The position numbers and the translations under genes are program-made. The notes beneath the pieces are model-generated. The model saw nothing but the letters and a program-made list of their open reading frames with translations. It was not told the origin of the DNA and did not search any database. 33,835 nucleotides of DNA from Bacteroidota bacterium (GTDB taxonomy: Bacteria > Bacteroidota > Bacteroidia > Cytophagales > UBA9547), in NCBI GenBank assembly GCA_004293915.1, contig RDZG01000099.1:1-33835 (forward strand). The letters are read 5' to 3'. Shown piece after piece: positions 7,012 to 14,122 of this stretch. The stretch's first letter is position 1, and each line of letters starts with the position of its first letter.

Positions 7012-7758
7012 ATGAAATTATTAGAAGGAAAAGTAGCTTTGGTTACAGGTGCTTCCAAAGGAATTGGCAGAGCCATTGCCGAAGGTTTTGCAAAACAAGG
7101 TGCAGCTGTGGCATTTACGTATTTATCAAGTGTAGAGAAAGGCGAAGCTTTAGAAAAAGAATTAGCACAATATGGCACAAAAATTAAAGGTTTTCGCTCA
7201 GATGCTTCGGATTTTAAATCGGCAGAAGACTTAGCAACAGCCGTAAATGCCGAATTTGGCAAACTAGACATTGTAGTAAACAATGCAGGTATCACTCGGG
7301 ATGGCTTGCTTATGCGTATGACCGAAGAACAATGGGACGAAGTACTACGCATCAACCTAAAATCGGTCTTTAATCTCACCAAAGCAGCAACCAAAATCAT
7401 GATGAAACAACGATTTGGTTCGGTTATCAATATCACTTCTATTGTCGGCATAAAAGGCAATGCAGGTCAGGCAAATTATGCAGCCTCAAAAGCTGGAATA
7501 ATTGGATTTACAAAATCGGTTGCACTCGAGCTTGGCTCACGAAACATTCGTTGCAATGCCATTGCTCCAGGTTTTATTGAAACCGAAATGACTGCCGTTT
7601 TAGATCAAAAAGTAGTGGACGAATGGCGTAATGGAATCCCACTCAAACGTGGCGGACAACCAAACGAAGTGGCAGATGCTTGTGTGTTTTTGGCTTCAGA
7701 CATGAGTACCTACATCACCGGGCAAGTGTTGCAAGTTGATGGCGGAATATTGACATAA
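7012..7758 (+). CDS. fabG: 3-oxoacyl-[acyl-carrier-protein] reductase (SDR family)
   Basis: NADPH-dependent reduction of 3-oxoacyl-ACP in type II fatty acid synthesis. 248 residues, classical short-chain dehydrogenase. The cofactor motif TGASKGIG is at 12-19 and NNAG at 90-93. The catalytic set is N114, S143, Y156 and K160 (in GQANYAASKAG), followed by the FabG-like APGFIETEM (185-193) and C-terminal ITGQVLQVDGG. It matches FabG more closely than generic SDRs throughout. It has its own consensus promoter 38 bp upstream. No other fab gene is adjacent in this window, so another SDR substrate cannot be fully excluded. Confidence 0.9.
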   Translation: MKLLEGKVALVTGASKGIGRAIAEGFAKQGAAVAFTYLSSVEKGEALEKELAQYGTKIKGFRSDASDFKSAEDLATAVNAEFGKLDIVVNNAGITRDGLLMRMTEEQWDEVLRINLKSVFNLTKAATKIMMKQRFGSVINITSIVGIKGNAGQANYAASKAGIIGFTKSVALELGSRNIRCNAIAPGFIETEMTAVLDQKVVDEWRNGIPLKRGGQPNEVADACVFLASDMSTYITGQVLQVDGGILT

Positions 7759-7821
7759 AAACTGCCATTATTTATGCATTTTATCATTGATAAAGTTACT
7801 TTTTGATAACATTTTGACGTT

Positions 7822-7854
7822 CCCCTCCCTTTGGGGAGGGGTTAGGGGTGGGGT
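7822..7854. repeat. GC-rich dispersed repeat with hairpin (cccctccc/gggagggg)
   Basis: An 8-bp stem (7822-7829 with 7834-7841) and a 4-nt loop, followed by gttaggggtgggg. The composition is unlike the AT-rich surroundings. Its translation (PSLWGGVRGG) is a frequent spurious peptide from a widespread repeat. It lies between fabG and the phosphatase gene and could terminate fabG transcripts. Confidence 0.6.
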
Positions 7855-7924
7855 AATTTTATTTGTAATAGATAGATGGCTTTTATATACTAGGAAATAC
7901 TATTTTTTTATCAGAAATTGCACA

Positions 7925-9151
7925 ATGATTGCTACGCAAAAAGATGAATTTTTTTCTATAAAAAGTCTTGAACTTGATACGTTACTCGATATTACAAAAG
8001 CCATAACCTTATCGAAAGACGAAAAGTCGTTGTTAAAAATCTATATTTTTACCCTTGCAGCCAATTTTAAAATTGAGCGTTTGATGATGTACGAAAATCA
8101 AAGCGGAAAATGGAACGCAATGATAAAACATGGTATCGCCAAAGATTATTCGCCACACAGCGAAGAACTAATGCAAGTGCTAGACTCAAATCGTTTTATG
8201 GATTTTGAAGAAGAAGAGTTCAAAAGCATAAACCAATACTTCGAACTTTCTATTCCCATTTCGTTGGATAATGTGCAGATTGCCAGTGTTTTGCTTGGCG
8301 GTACATACAAAATCAAAAGCCATAAAGAATCTATAAAGTTTATTCAAACGATTTCAAATATACTTTTTGTAGCTATTTCAAATATAAGGCTTACACAAAA
8401 AAAAATCGAACAAGAAGCACTTTCGGTAGAATTAAACATTGCTCGAAAGCTCCAATTTCAGCTTTTTCCTGCTTCGTTGCCAAATACCGAAGCCCTAAAA
8501 ATCAATGCTACTTATATTCCACACCAAACCGTTGGTGGCGATTATTACGATTATATTCCCTTACCAAACAACGAGTTTATAGTTTGCATAGCCGATGTTT
8601 CGGGCAAAGGCATTGCCGCTGCGTTTATTATGAGCAATTTGCAAGCTGCATTGCGTGTTTTGGTTAAACAAGTTATTACACTCGAACAAATTATTCACGA
8701 ACTCAATGCCATTGTTTCGCACAACACCAAAGGCGAAAAATTTGTAACTTTATTTTTGGCAAAATATATCCCACGCAAAAACATGATGGTTTATATTAAT
8801 TGTGGACACAATCCACCGTTTTTGATGTCCGAAAATAAAGAAATTTTAACTTTAGAAAAAGGAAGTTTGATGTTAGGTGCGTTCGAGAATTTGCCTTTTT
8901 TGGATACAGGAAAAGTTTATGGCATTAACAATTCGCTTTTATTTGCATATACAGACGGCTTAACCGAAAGTTTTGAAGATTCAAACACAGAAAAAGCGAT
9001 GGAAATAATTAAGAAAATGATGGCTGAAAACGAACAAGCCGAACTGCTAAATGCTTCTATTTTGAAAATGCTTTCGCCTCAAAACAATGCCATGGATGAT
9101 ATCACTTTGTTGAGTTGCAAATATCAAATTTTAGACCAAATTGTGGCATGA
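7925..9151 (+). CDS. SpoIIE/RsbU-type PP2C serine phosphatase with N-terminal GAF-like sensor domain
   Basis: 408 residues from the ATG at 7925. Residues about 15-155 resemble a GAF domain, and 160-180 form a helical linker ending in ARKLQFQLFP, the usual lead-in to RsbU-type phosphatases. The PP2C domain shows VGGDYYDY (203-210), ADVSGKG (223-229), NCGHNPP (292-298), YTDGLTE (342-348) and MDDIT (390-394); the aspartates bind the metal ions. Such proteins dephosphorylate anti-sigma-factor antagonists; no partner gene is next to it. The frame is open upstream to 7787, but that part translates the GC-rich repeat at 7822-7854, so the later start is preferred. The stop overlaps the start of the next gene (ATGA). 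Confidence 0.88.
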   Translation: MIATQKDEFFSIKSLELDTLLDITKAITLSKDEKSLLKIYIFTLAANFKIERLMMYENQSGKWNAMIKHGIAKDYSPHSEELMQVLDSNRFMDFEEEEFKSINQYFELSIPISLDNVQIASVLLGGTYKIKSHKESIKFIQTISNILFVAISNIRLTQKKIEQEALSVELNIARKLQFQLFPASLPNTEALKINATYIPHQTVGGDYYDYIPLPNNEFIVCIADVSGKGIAAAFIMSNLQAALRVLVKQVITLEQIIHELNAIVSHNTKGEKFVTLFLAKYIPRKNMMVYINCGHNPPFLMSENKEILTLEKGSLMLGAFENLPFLDTGKVYGINNSLLFAYTDGLTESFEDSNTEKAMEIIKKMMAENEQAELLNASILKMLSPQNNAMDDITLLSCKYQILDQIVA

Positions 9152-9609
9152 TAGAAAACATTAACGAACTCAATCTAACCCAACTTTTTATAGATTTTGA
9201 TATTGAAACCAAACCCATTTGGGGGAAAATGTCGTTTCAACACGCTGTGGAGCATCTTTCAAACACTATAAAAACATCAAACGGAAAAATTGTTTTAAAA
9301 AAACCTGATGTGCCAGACCATATGTTCGACCAACTCCGAAAGTTTTTAGTTGGAAAAAACGAATTTCCAATGGGTTTTATTAGCCCACTTGTTGGTGAGG
9401 ATTTACCCAATCTGTGTTTTGAAAAAATTGAAAAGGCAATTGAAGAACTCCAAAACGAAATCAAAACTTATGCCGAATTTTGGAATCAAAATCCCAGTGC
9501 CACATTTTTTAATCCAACTTTTGGAACACTAAATTATGAGCAATGGCAAAAATTTCATGCCAAACATTTTACGCATCATTTTAAACAATTTGGGATAAAA
9601 ACAAACTAG
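9148..9609 (+). CDS. DinB-like / DUF1569-type protein
   Basis: 153 residues from the ATG at 9148, which overlaps the phosphatase stop codon as ATGA, so the two are probably translationally coupled. Histidines occur where four-helix metal-binding DinB-like proteins have them: H32 and H36 in MSFQHAVEHLSNT, and H137, H140, H143 and H144 in the C-terminal FHAKHFTHHFKQFG. This points to a metal-binding helical bundle of the DinB/DUF1569 group; the substrate is unknown. A start at 9115 is possible but would run 37 bp into the phosphatase gene. The stop codon lies within the segment that is duplicated at 10721. Confidence 0.7.
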   Translation: MIENINELNLTQLFIDFDIETKPIWGKMSFQHAVEHLSNTIKTSNGKIVLKKPDVPDHMFDQLRKFLVGKNEFPMGFISPLVGEDLPNLCFEKIEKAIEELQNEIKTYAEFWNQNPSATFFNPTFGTLNYEQWQKFHAKHFTHHFKQFGIKTN

Positions 9610-9695
9610 CTTATGCAAATTACTCGCTTTGCATTTTTTGCTCAAAAGCCTGTTTTTCTTTGGAATATATAATCTGAAAATTCTTTTGGCGAAAC
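9603..9695. repeat. Direct repeat copy A: duplicated 3' end of the TPR gene
   Basis: 9603-9695 matches 10721-10821, offset 1118 bp, with only two mismatches and one 8-bp gap (tccgaaaa is present only in the right copy, probably lost by slippage between two gaaaat repeats). The right copy is the genuine 3' end of the 10738-13749 gene. The two copies bracket the Abi gene. Confidence 0.9.
9620..9695 (-). pseudogene. 3' remnant of the membrane/TPR gene
   Basis: On the minus strand this encodes FQIIYSKEKQAFEQKMQSE then stop (stop codon 9620-9622), the exact C-terminus of the 1003-residue protein at 10738-13749. The 8-bp deletion breaks the frame relative to the intact gene and no upstream part is present. 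It is a fragment created by the duplication around the Abi cassette. Confidence 0.75.
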
Positions 9696-9739
9696 TCTTC
9701 ATAGCGTAGTTTCTTAAACACTATGTTTGGCAATGTACT

Positions 9740-10390
9740 TTATTGATTATCAAACAGTTTTTTTGCATTTTTTAGTTCTATTTCAAAATTATCAAGTTGT
9801 TTTGTCCAGATGATAAGATTAGGGCTTATCCAACTTAATATTTCATAAATGTTGTTATAGTGCTTTTCAAGTTCGTTCAAATCCCAAGAAACAGGCTCGT
9901 AATGATAAATTCTATTTCTAAAAGTTCGCACAGCGTTTAGTTTTGGAGAAATAACAGCTCTCTGCCTGATTTCGGGTGGCATTTGATGAAAAACCCTATG
10001 CAAAGGTTTCCACAGTGTGTTAGCGTACTTTCGATTAAAAAGAGAAGTCCAAAAACCAAATGTAAGTTCTGAAATAATCCTACCCGATGTAACTTCTTTA
10101 TTTGAAGCTAAAATTTTATTTGCTACATCCTTTGATTGGTTGCATAATGATTCGTCAAGGTGGTTTAAAAACCAATATTCATCCTTAAAATATTGGCTAA
10201 ATTTATCATGAATAGCATTCCTTAATGCAATTTCCAAAATTGATAAACTAGTGTAACAGGCTTCTGAAAGTTTTATATTTGACTTATACAAACCAATTGC
10301 CTTTTCTTCTTGTCCATCAAATCGTTTGAAATATGGCGTTAAGCGTTCTTTTGAAAATACGAGTATAAGTTCGTTTTTTTGCAAATTCAA
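9740..10390 (-). CDS. Abi_2 family HEPN protein (AbiF/AbiD-like, putative abortive-infection RNase toxin)
   Basis: 216 residues. Family features: LSILEIALRNAIHDKF (49-64), ELTFGFWTSLF (108-118) and a C-terminal HEPN ribonuclease motif R158-N-R-I-Y-H163 in FRNRIYHYEPV. Abi_2 proteins are abortive-infection factors, and AbiF-type members are reported as RNA-antitoxin-controlled toxins related to the ancestor of Cas13. The start is a TTG at 10390: no ATG or GTG lies upstream before the in-frame stop near 10457, and the next Met is far inside the domain. A -7 box match is at 10402-10409. A structured small RNA with its own promoter is encoded divergently just upstream. The gene lies between duplicated sequence copies, a sign of acquisition. 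RNase activity is inferred from the motif. Confidence 0.85.
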   Translation of the reverse strand: MNLQKNELILVFSKERLTPYFKRFDGQEEKAIGLYKSNIKLSEACYTSLSILEIALRNAIHDKFSQYFKDEYWFLNHLDESLCNQSKDVANKILASNKEVTSGRIISELTFGFWTSLFNRKYANTLWKPLHRVFHQMPPEIRQRAVISPKLNAVRTFRNRIYHYEPVSWDLNELEKHYNNIYEILSWISPNLIIWTKQLDNFEIELKNAKKLFDNQ

Positions 10391-10398
10391 TTTTCTTT

Positions 10399-10428
10399 TT
10401 GCAAAGATATTAATTTCTATTAAATTTG
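10399..10428 (+). promoter_or_regulatory. Plus-strand promoter for a small RNA divergent from the Abi gene
   Basis: TTG at 10399-10401 (in tttttg), 19-bp spacer, TAAATTTG at 10421-10428: an exact match to the Bacteroidota consensus. No protein-coding gene lies downstream; the next element is the structured sequence ending in a U-tract at 10488. Confidence 0.65.
10402..10409 (-). promoter_or_regulatory. Possible -7 box for the Abi gene, inside the divergent promoter
   Basis: Minus strand TATCTTTG fits TAnnTTTG, 11 bp before the TTG start codon, so the leader would be very short. No TTG lies at the expected upstream distance. The box falls inside the spacer of the plus-strand promoter, so the two promoters would compete for polymerase. 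Confidence 0.4.
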
Positions 10429-10434
10429 TATTGC

Positions 10435-10489
10435 AGTCCCTAGTAACTCCTCTCTCTCAGAAACGAGATGATGAAACTAGGGTTTTTTG
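10435..10489 (+). ncRNA. Candidate structured small RNA (putative RNA antitoxin of the Abi protein)
   Basis: The predicted transcript starts within a few bases of 10435. A 7-bp outer stem ccctagt (10438-10444) / actaggg (10476-10482) encloses an inner hairpin tctc (10455-10458) / gaga (10465-10468) with loop agaaac, and six T residues follow directly (10483-10488), as in an intrinsic terminator. Length about 54 nt. Position and orientation fit an antitoxin RNA for the adjacent HEPN toxin. The promoter, structure and terminator are visible; the function is inferred. Confidence 0.6.
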
Positions 10490-10720
10490 TTTTTAAAGAC
10501 TTACTATTTCAGTTTTTTCTTGCAATAAGTTTTTCATGCCATTTACGAAATCATTATAGTCGGTTTTTATATAAATTCAATATTTCAATAAAAATATTTT
10601 TGTCTTATTTGTATTTTATAGTTGGTTCTTCATTTAGTTTTGAATATCATTTATGAGTATTGCAGCGAAAACACTATTTTCATTTATTTCACTATTAGCA
10701 AAAACAATTTTGGAAAAAAT
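10490..10720. other. AT-rich non-coding remainder of the Abi insertion
   Basis: About 230 bp between the small RNA terminator and the right direct repeat. The only open frame (10468-10656 plus, 62 codons) begins inside the small RNA and has low-complexity, phenylalanine-rich content; I do not accept it as a gene. No transposase, tRNA or integrase remnant is visible. Confidence 0.6.
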
Positions 10721-10821
10721 AAACTAGCTTATGCAAATTATTCGCTTTGCATTTTTTGCTCAAAAGCCTGTTTTTCTTTGGAATATATAATCTGAAAATC
10801 CGAAAATTCTTTTGGTGAAAC
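10721..10821. repeat. Direct repeat copy B (native 3' end of the TPR gene)
   Basis: Right-hand partner of 9603-9695; it contains the stop codon and last 27 codons of the membrane/TPR gene plus 17 bp beyond. The sequence just to the left (aaacaattttgg) also resembles the end of the DinB-like gene (aaacaatttggg), so the duplicated block may be somewhat longer but diverged. Confidence 0.9.
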
Positions 10822-13749
10822 CATGCTTTTTATTCTTCTCAAACCATTTTCTGCAAAACTTGGAATACCATACCAAATAGCTTGCAAAGTATAAGATTTG
10901 TACAATTTAGCATCATAAGCATTTAGCGTTACAGCATTTAGCAAAACCTTGAATGCGGCTTCGTGAAATGCATTTTTTGCTAAAAAATCTGCACTTTTTG
11001 AAACTATGTATGAATTATTTAAAAGGCTATTTGCAGCTTCAATATACAAATCTTTGGCTTCATTTTTTTTGTTTTCTTGCCCCAATACCCAAGCTTTTCC
11101 AAAAGTTAAATATGCACTAGCATTGGTTAATGTTACAGGCTTATTCAATTCTTCGACAAGCGAATTTTTGTCATTTGTAGCTATAAAATACAAAACCTTA
11201 AACGTTTGATAATCAGATTTTTGTATGTTATTTAAGCTTAGTTTTGATATTTCGTTTAATATTTCGGCACATCTGTTCCATTCGTTTTGTTTGAAATAAT
11301 AGATAAATAAATCTTTACCCGCTTTAAATTTATAATCGTTGTTAGTAATTCCAAAAAACAAATTTCCAATTTCGGAATCCTTAAGTTCGGTTTTGCGATA
11401 ATGCAGTGTTGTATATTTTTCAAAATCAGAGCCTGAAAGTGCAATTATTGATGTTTTAGAGCTATATATTTGTCCAAATTGATTGAGCAATAATTTCGAT
11501 GTAGAATCTTTAGAATCAGCTATTTGTAAGGTTTTTACAGCCTCATTTGGCTTTCCAGCTTCTGCCAAAGCAATGGCTTTATTTAATAATATTTGCTGAT
11601 CACCTTTGTTGTTTCCAAGCTGAAAAATATCAGCAGCCATATCATACAAACCCATTTTTAGCGACCATAGTCCTATTGTATTTAGGTAATATGCAGCAGC
11701 TTGTTCTTCGCCAATTTGCAAATCATCTATCATTCTAACGGCATCCAATGGCTTGTTGGTATAAAAATACTTTATAGCTTTTAAATAACTCAAGCCACTT
11801 CTATAAGCTGCATTTGTATCTTTACTGCTCAAATTTTCAAGCTTTATAATTTCTAAACTATCAAATTTTGAAGGATTTGATAAAAATTTATTTGTTAAAT
11901 ACGAAAATTGAATATCAGTTAAGATACTATCTGTTTGTAAATTAGATTCTTGTTTTGGTAAATTAAAAATATTTTTATATGCTAATTTATTGGTTTCCAA
12001 AGCCATATTTGTTGTGCTTTTAAATAAACTAGTACTATCAGAAATCGGCACATTAAGTTTAGTAAAGTAAGCCAATTTATTAGCCTTAACATTCTCATTG
12101 CTAGATAGTTCTAGCGATCTATTTAGGTAAATAGCAGCACTATCTTTCATGTTTATTTTATCAAACAACAAAGCTAAATTATTATGCAATTCGGCAGAAT
12201 TTGGAAACTCAACAATGCCTTTTTTAAGTTGAAAAATCGCTTCTAACGTTTGTCCGTCCATATCAAAAATCCGAACCGCATTGGCATAAGCGTACGGAGA
12301 AGGTTTTTTGAGCAATGCTTTTTTGAATAAATAACCTGCATCTCTCGTATTTTCTCTTTTGAGTAAAATATTTGCTAAAGTATAGTTTGATTTATGATTT
12401 TGAAATTCGTTTTGTAATGATTTTCCATAATACTCTTCTGCCAAAACTTCCTCATTATCAAACAAATACGCATCTGCAACCGTGCCATAATATCCTGCAT
12501 ACGCTTGGTGTAAGGTAAACATATTGGAATAAAAAAATAGGGTTAAAAAGATCAAAATTCCAGTACCATACACCGAATAAAACGAGACCCATTGATGCGA
12601 AAAAATAAGTTTTGCAACGGGTCTGTTTTCTGATAGCCATTTTTGATAATTTATAATGACATACATAAAAAATCCAATGCCAAAACCAATATGTGTTAAG
12701 TGAATAATATCTTCAAAAACTTCTATCATAGAGTCGTTTCCGGTAGAGAAATAAAATCCGATTGTCAGAAAACACACAGCAGCCCAACATAAATAAATAA
12801 CTGCTCCAAATGGAGAAAATGGTAATTGTAAATTGAACATCACACTGCGGTCTCTAAAACCGTAAATACCTAATAACGAAGATATTATAAGTAAAATAAA
12901 AGGACTAAAAGTAAAAAGTTCGAATTGGATTTTATGTGCATTGTTCAAATATTGCAACACAATATTTGCCATATAAATAAAAAATATGAGCATAAAATGT
13001 AGCGAATTTCCCTGTTTTTGCCCTGCAATTCCGTGCATAGAAATTAATTTAATGAACCCATAAACAATCTCGAATGAAACCAAAGCAATAAAAAGTGCTG
13101 AAATTATAATGGTAACAACTGAACCATAGCCGTACAAATAAAACAAGGCTGACTTATTTCCTGAAAAGTATAAAATCAAGAAATAATACAAAATTGTTAT
13201 AATTCCAAAAATTAAAAATCGAGCTAAAAATTTTAAGTTTCGATTAAATGCAAAGAAATAATAGCTAATTCCTCCAATTAAAACTATTGGCAAAAGTTGA
13301 ATAATAGTAGAATAATTAAAATCAATAAAAAGTACATTTGGCTGTTGAGCTATAAGCCATCCTAATATAAAAGTAGTACCAAAATAATATATCCAATTGT
13401 TTAAAAACGAGATAATTGTGAGTATTATTAATAATAGTATTAAAGTAAATGAAAATATTGCAATAGTGGTATATGGCGAAATAGTTATATTTTTGCCATA
13501 AAAATTCTGAAATATTAATTCTTGATTTGCTTCAATATCAAATTGAAAAACACCAACTTCAAATGCATCAATACTGGTTTTTATTTTTTCAATGGCATAA
13601 CTAGTTTCCCATCCAAAATAAGCTTCTGTACCTAAAAAAAATGCAAATACAAAATAGCCTAAAACTATAAAAAAAAAGGCTAAACATAGCAAGTAAATAA
13701 ACTTAGATTCTCGGTTCCAGTTTTTCCAGAAAAACAAACTTTCATTCAT
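10738..13749 (-). CDS. Large membrane protein with C-terminal TPR repeats
   Basis: 1003 residues. The first about 420 are highly hydrophobic with roughly ten or more transmembrane helices and one early extracytoplasmic loop (residues about 45-85). The last helix (GILIFLTLFFYSNMF) is followed by a soluble region with TPR-like helix pairs, for example YYGTVADAYLF ... LAEEYYGKSLQNEF, NYTLANILLKRENTRDAGYLFKKAL, and ELHNNLALLFDKINMKDSAAIYLNRSLEL, running to about residue 980. It is probably an inner-membrane protein with a periplasmic TPR scaffold. It starts 5 bp after gatC ends on the same strand, so the two are cotranscribed. I do not recognise a characterised homologue. Its 3' end is duplicated at 9603-9695. 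Confidence 0.8.
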   Translation of the reverse strand: MNESLFFWKNWNRESKFIYLLCLAFFFIVLGYFVFAFFLGTEAYFGWETSYAIEKIKTSIDAFEVGVFQFDIEANQELIFQNFYGKNITISPYTTIAIFSFTLILLLIILTIISFLNNWIYYFGTTFILGWLIAQQPNVLFIDFNYSTIIQLLPIVLIGGISYYFFAFNRNLKFLARFLIFGIITILYYFLILYFSGNKSALFYLYGYGSVVTIIISALFIALVSFEIVYGFIKLISMHGIAGQKQGNSLHFMLIFFIYMANIVLQYLNNAHKIQFELFTFSPFILLIISSLLGIYGFRDRSVMFNLQLPFSPFGAVIYLCWAAVCFLTIGFYFSTGNDSMIEVFEDIIHLTHIGFGIGFFMYVIINYQKWLSENRPVAKLIFSHQWVSFYSVYGTGILIFLTLFFYSNMFTLHQAYAGYYGTVADAYLFDNEEVLAEEYYGKSLQNEFQNHKSNYTLANILLKRENTRDAGYLFKKALLKKPSPYAYANAVRIFDMDGQTLEAIFQLKKGIVEFPNSAELHNNLALLFDKINMKDSAAIYLNRSLELSSNENVKANKLAYFTKLNVPISDSTSLFKSTTNMALETNKLAYKNIFNLPKQESNLQTDSILTDIQFSYLTNKFLSNPSKFDSLEIIKLENLSSKDTNAAYRSGLSYLKAIKYFYTNKPLDAVRMIDDLQIGEEQAAAYYLNTIGLWSLKMGLYDMAADIFQLGNNKGDQQILLNKAIALAEAGKPNEAVKTLQIADSKDSTSKLLLNQFGQIYSSKTSIIALSGSDFEKYTTLHYRKTELKDSEIGNLFFGITNNDYKFKAGKDLFIYYFKQNEWNRCAEILNEISKLSLNNIQKSDYQTFKVLYFIATNDKNSLVEELNKPVTLTNASAYLTFGKAWVLGQENKKNEAKDLYIEAANSLLNNSYIVSKSADFLAKNAFHEAAFKVLLNAVTLNAYDAKLYKSYTLQAIWYGIPSFAENGLRRIKSMVSPKEFSDFQIIYSKEKQAFEQKMQSE

Positions 13750-13754
13750 AAAAT

Positions 13755-14042
13755 TTATTCAATAACTTTTGGAACTCTAAAATAGTCGCTATCTTTTTTG
13801 GGAGCATTTAAAAGTGCTTTTTTGTGATCTAAATGTTGATGAACGCTGTCTTCACGCAAAACATTGATTTCCGCAGACATGTGTATCAATGGTTCAACTC
13901 CTTCGGTATTGATTTCGTTAAGTTGTTCCATCCAATTCAAAATTTTGTTCATGTCTTTTGCAAGTTCATCTTTTTCTGTTTCTGAATATTCTAAACGAGA
14001 AAGATGAGCAATTTTACTTACGGTTTCTTTGTCTATGTGCAT
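13755..14042 (-). CDS. gatC: Aspartyl/glutamyl-tRNA amidotransferase subunit C
   Basis: 95 residues, normal length. GatC stabilises GatAB, which amidates Glu-tRNA(Gln) or Asp-tRNA(Asn). Family features are all present: VSKIAHLSRLEYSETE (9-24), LAKDMNKILNWMEQLNEI (27-44), GVEPLIHMSAEINVLREDSV (48-67), and the C-terminal DSDYFRVPKVIE. GatA and GatB are not in the window, which is usual when the subunits are scattered. It is first in a two-gene unit with the membrane/TPR gene and divergent from pckA. Confidence 0.95.
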   Translation of the reverse strand: MHIDKETVSKIAHLSRLEYSETEKDELAKDMNKILNWMEQLNEINTEGVEPLIHMSAEINVLREDSVHQHLDHKKALLNAPKKDSDYFRVPKVIE

Positions 14043-14061
14043 GTATTGATAATTTTCAGCA

Positions 14062-14069
14062 CAAATTTA
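14062..14069 (-). promoter_or_regulatory. Possible -7 box for gatC
   Basis: Minus strand TAAATTTG matches TAnnTTTG 19 bp before the gatC ATG. The nearest upstream TTG is 14 bp away instead of 19, so the -33 part is weak. Confidence 0.4.
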
Positions 14070-14122
14070 GCTAAATTTTCATACAATTTACCTAATATGC
14101 AGCCGAATTTCAAAAGCATTTT

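Noticed and set aside
6984-7460. Minus-strand frame of 158 codons
   Set aside because: Antisense to fabG, with no recognisable domain.
10468-10656. Plus-strand frame of 62 codons
   Set aside because: Starts within the small RNA, low-complexity phenylalanine-rich product, no family.
9603-10821. Insertion sequence
   Set aside because: The flanking copies are direct and derive from a gene end; there are no terminal inverted repeats and no transposase.
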